From NCBI GenBank assembly GCA_944322285.1, contig CALUOR010000038.1, positions 1-35,012 on the forward strand: DNA of 35,012 nucleotides. Direction: 5' to 3'. A program made the position numbers and the translations under genes. Position 1 is the first letter of the stretch, and each line of letters starts with the position of its first letter. The DNA comes from an uncultured Bacteroides sp. (lineage in GTDB: Bacteria > Bacteroidota > Bacteroidia > Bacteroidales > Bacteroidaceae). Positions 33,203 through 35,012 of the stretch are shown piece after piece. Below the pieces are notes generated by a model that was not told where the DNA came from, did not search any database, and saw only the letters and a list, made by a program, of their open reading frames with translations.

Positions 33203-35012
33203 ATGAAGCAAGTTAATCTTAGAATCAGCCAAAAGATTCTGTCCCTACTCGTAGGGCTATTCTTGTGTGTAGGCGCTTATGCACAGACAGTCACCGTGAA
33301 AGGACATGTCGTTGATGCCACGGGACTGGAAGTCATTGGCGCGAATGTCGTGGAGAAGGGGAATACCACGAACGGTACGATTACCGACTTCGAAGGTAAC
33401 TTCACGTTGACCGTACCCCAGGGTGCTACCCTTCAAATCTCTTTTATTGGTTACAAGCCGGTTGAGGTAGCTGCTGCTCCTGCAGTGAACGTGACGATGC
33501 AAGACGACACCGAACTGTTGGGTGAAGTGGTGGTTATCGGTTACGGTGTAGCCCGGAAGAATGACTTGACCGGAAGTGTGACGGCGGTTAAACCGGATGA
33601 AATGAATAGAGGCTTGGTAACAAATGCTTCTGACATGATGCAAGGTAAAATTGCCGGCGTCAATGTGCAGAATAACGGTGGTGCTCCCGGTGGTGGTGCC
33701 ACTATTCGTATCCGTGGTGGTTCGTCACTAAACGCTTCCAACGACCCGTTGATTGTTATCGACGGTCTGGCCATGGACAGTTATGGCGTACAGGGTCTGG
33801 CCAATCCGCTTTCGATGGTCAACCCGAACGATATCGAAAGCTTTACGGTGTTGAAAGACGCTTCGGCTACAGCCATCTATGGTTCACGCGCTTCGAACGG
33901 TGTCATTTTGATTACCACCAAGAAAGGCAGCAAAGGTTCAAAACCGCGCGTAAGTTATAACGGCAACGTGTCATTCAGCAAAGTGACCAATACGGTAGAT
34001 GTAATGAATGGTCAAGAGTTCGGCGAGTTTGTGGAAGACATGTGGGGCATCGGCAGTGACCAATGGAATCTGGTAACAAAGCAAACAGACGCCGCAGGCA
34101 ACTATCTGATGGATGCCAACGGTAACTATCTGTATGCCAACACCGATTGGCAGGATGCCATTTATCGCACAGCCGTAAGTACCGACCATAACATTACGGT
34201 TTCCGGCGGCTTGAACAATATGCCTTATCGTGCATCGTTCGGCTACACCAGTCAGGAAGGTGTCTTAAAGACATCCGACTTTGAACGTGTTACCGCCAGT
34301 TTCAACATCGCTCCTTCGTTCTTTGACGATCACCTGAGTGTGAATCTGAATGCCAAGGGTATGTTCAGCAGAACCAGTTATGCGGACGAAGGCGCTATTG
34401 GACAGGCAGCTTCCATGGATCCGACAAAACCTATCTACGACCACTCCGAATTTGGCATGAAGAATTATGGTGGTTATTGGCAATGGCCTTACGCCACCGA
34501 TTATGACCCCGAATGGCAGTATGGCGTAAACAATCTGGCGGTAGCCAACCCAGTGGCAACCTTGATGTTACATTCCAACGAAGGTAAGTCTAAGGTCCTG
34601 ATGGGTAATTTGGAATTGGATTATAAGGTACACGGTTTGGAAGACCTACGCTTGCATGTCAACGGAGGTATGAATTTGTCTACTGGCGACACTGATCAGA
34701 GTTACTCACATCAATTCTATAACACGGGCAACTACTATTACGGTAATTTCGGCTGGAATACGCAGGACTCTTACAACTTGTCTTTGAACGCGTATGCCCA
34801 GTACATGAAGGACTTTACCGAAGACCACCACTTTGACATCATGGCCGGTTACGAGTGGCAGCATTTCCACAACAAGACCGATTATTTCTATTGCGGATAC
34901 TATCCGGAATCGCATTTGGAATTTCCGGGTCAGGAGTATAATCCTTCCGAAAATACGCTGTACAAGACAGAGAACTATTTGGTTTCTTTCTTCGGACGTT
35001 TGAACTATTCAT
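33203..35012 (+). CDS. SusC/RagA-type TonB-dependent outer membrane transporter (partial)
   Basis: Runs open to the window edge (603 codons seen of about 1000 expected). A signal peptide covers about residues 1-27 (KILSLLVGLFLCVGAYA). A carboxypeptidase-regulatory-like domain follows (about 30-100; VKGHVVDATGLEVIGANVV), then the TonB box region EVVVIGYG (108-115). The plug contains MMQGKIAGVNV, the SusC signature IRIRGGSSLNASNDPLIVIDG (about 168-188) and ATAIYGSRASNGVILITT. The start of the barrel follows. Such proteins import glycans together with a SusD lipoprotein, which is expected just beyond the edge. The promoter and LacI-type operator lie upstream. The substrate cannot be read from this part. 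Confidence 0.95.
   Translation, partial: MKQVNLRISQKILSLLVGLFLCVGAYAQTVTVKGHVVDATGLEVIGANVVEKGNTTNGTITDFEGNFTLTVPQGATLQISFIGYKPVEVAAAPAVNVTMQDDTELLGEVVVIGYGVARKNDLTGSVTAVKPDEMNRGLVTNASDMMQGKIAGVNVQNNGGAPGGGATIRIRGGSSLNASNDPLIVIDGLAMDSYGVQGLANPLSMVNPNDIESFTVLKDASATAIYGSRASNGVILITTKKGSKGSKPRVSYNGNVSFSKVTNTVDVMNGQEFGEFVEDMWGIGSDQWNLVTKQTDAAGNYLMDANGNYLYANTDWQDAIYRTAVSTDHNITVSGGLNNMPYRASFGYTSQEGVLKTSDFERVTASFNIAPSFFDDHLSVNLNAKGMFSRTSYADEGAIGQAASMDPTKPIYDHSEFGMKNYGGYWQWPYATDYDPEWQYGVNNLAVANPVATLMLHSNEGKSKVLMGNLELDYKVHGLEDLRLHVNGGMNLSTGDTDQSYSHQFYNTGNYYYGNFGWNTQDSYNLSLNAYAQYMKDFTEDHHFDIMAGYEWQHFHNKTDYFYCGYYPESHLEFPGQEYNPSENTLYKTENYLVSFFGRLNYS

Noticed and set aside
32973-33206. A 77-codon frame across the susC promoter and leader.
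   Set aside because: Its start lies upstream of the predicted transcription start and inside the promoter. Only the short end portion was kept as a low-interest finding.
33266-34915. Several minus-strand frames under the susC gene.
   Set aside because: They are shadows of the strongly supported plus-strand SusC coding sequence.

Overview
The window looks like a chromosomal segment of a gut Bacteroidales organism, most likely Bacteroides or a close relative. The evidence is: many promoters with the Bacteroides -7 element TAnnTTTG just upstream of genes; a Rho factor with a long polar N-terminal insertion; a SusC/RagA outer-membrane protein; and Bacteroidetes families such as DUF4468, DUF4250 and CbpA/CbpM. 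The species cannot be fixed by eye.

Layout. 1-1446: the tail of an unidentified gene, guanine deaminase (-), then a gap holding the 5' remnant of an HU-like gene and two strong inverted repeats. 1447-9622: tilS, a flavodoxin/ferredoxin protein, rho with a candidate leader peptide, a His-rich CobW-type GTPase, and a three-gene run ending in a YgiQ-type radical SAM protein. 9625-15973: dnaA, an amidase-MlaD pair, a BASS-type transporter and hisS. 16208-19830: a small membrane-protein ORF with an unusually strong ribosome-binding site, groES-groEL, a terminator, then cbpA-cbpM. 20032-24579: a DUF4468 protein with a small basic protein, DUF4250, CorA, a YitT-like protein and a TerB/J-domain protein.

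24580-33202 looks accessory, with long non-coding stretches, variable base composition and unrecognised genes. It holds a roughly 190-nt rod-shaped RNA candidate with its own promoter and T-run (25139-25377), resembling 6S RNA. Next come a 491-residue protein made of three divergent repeats, an AT-rich PD-(D/E)XK-like nuclease candidate, a frameshifted small gene, and a four-gene operon. That operon has two tandem paralogues of unknown function, an RNase J-like metallo-beta-lactamase/beta-CASP protein and a metallophosphoesterase. It is the best candidate here for an undescribed system.

From 33203 a SusC-type TonB-dependent transporter starts a probable polysaccharide-utilisation locus and runs off the window. 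Its promoter carries a near-perfect LacI-family-type palindrome just after the -7 box.

The core genes serve tRNA maturation and charging, transcription termination, replication initiation, protein folding and envelope upkeep. The accessory part combines nucleic-acid hydrolases with unknown proteins. All functional statements rest on motif reading, not on searches.
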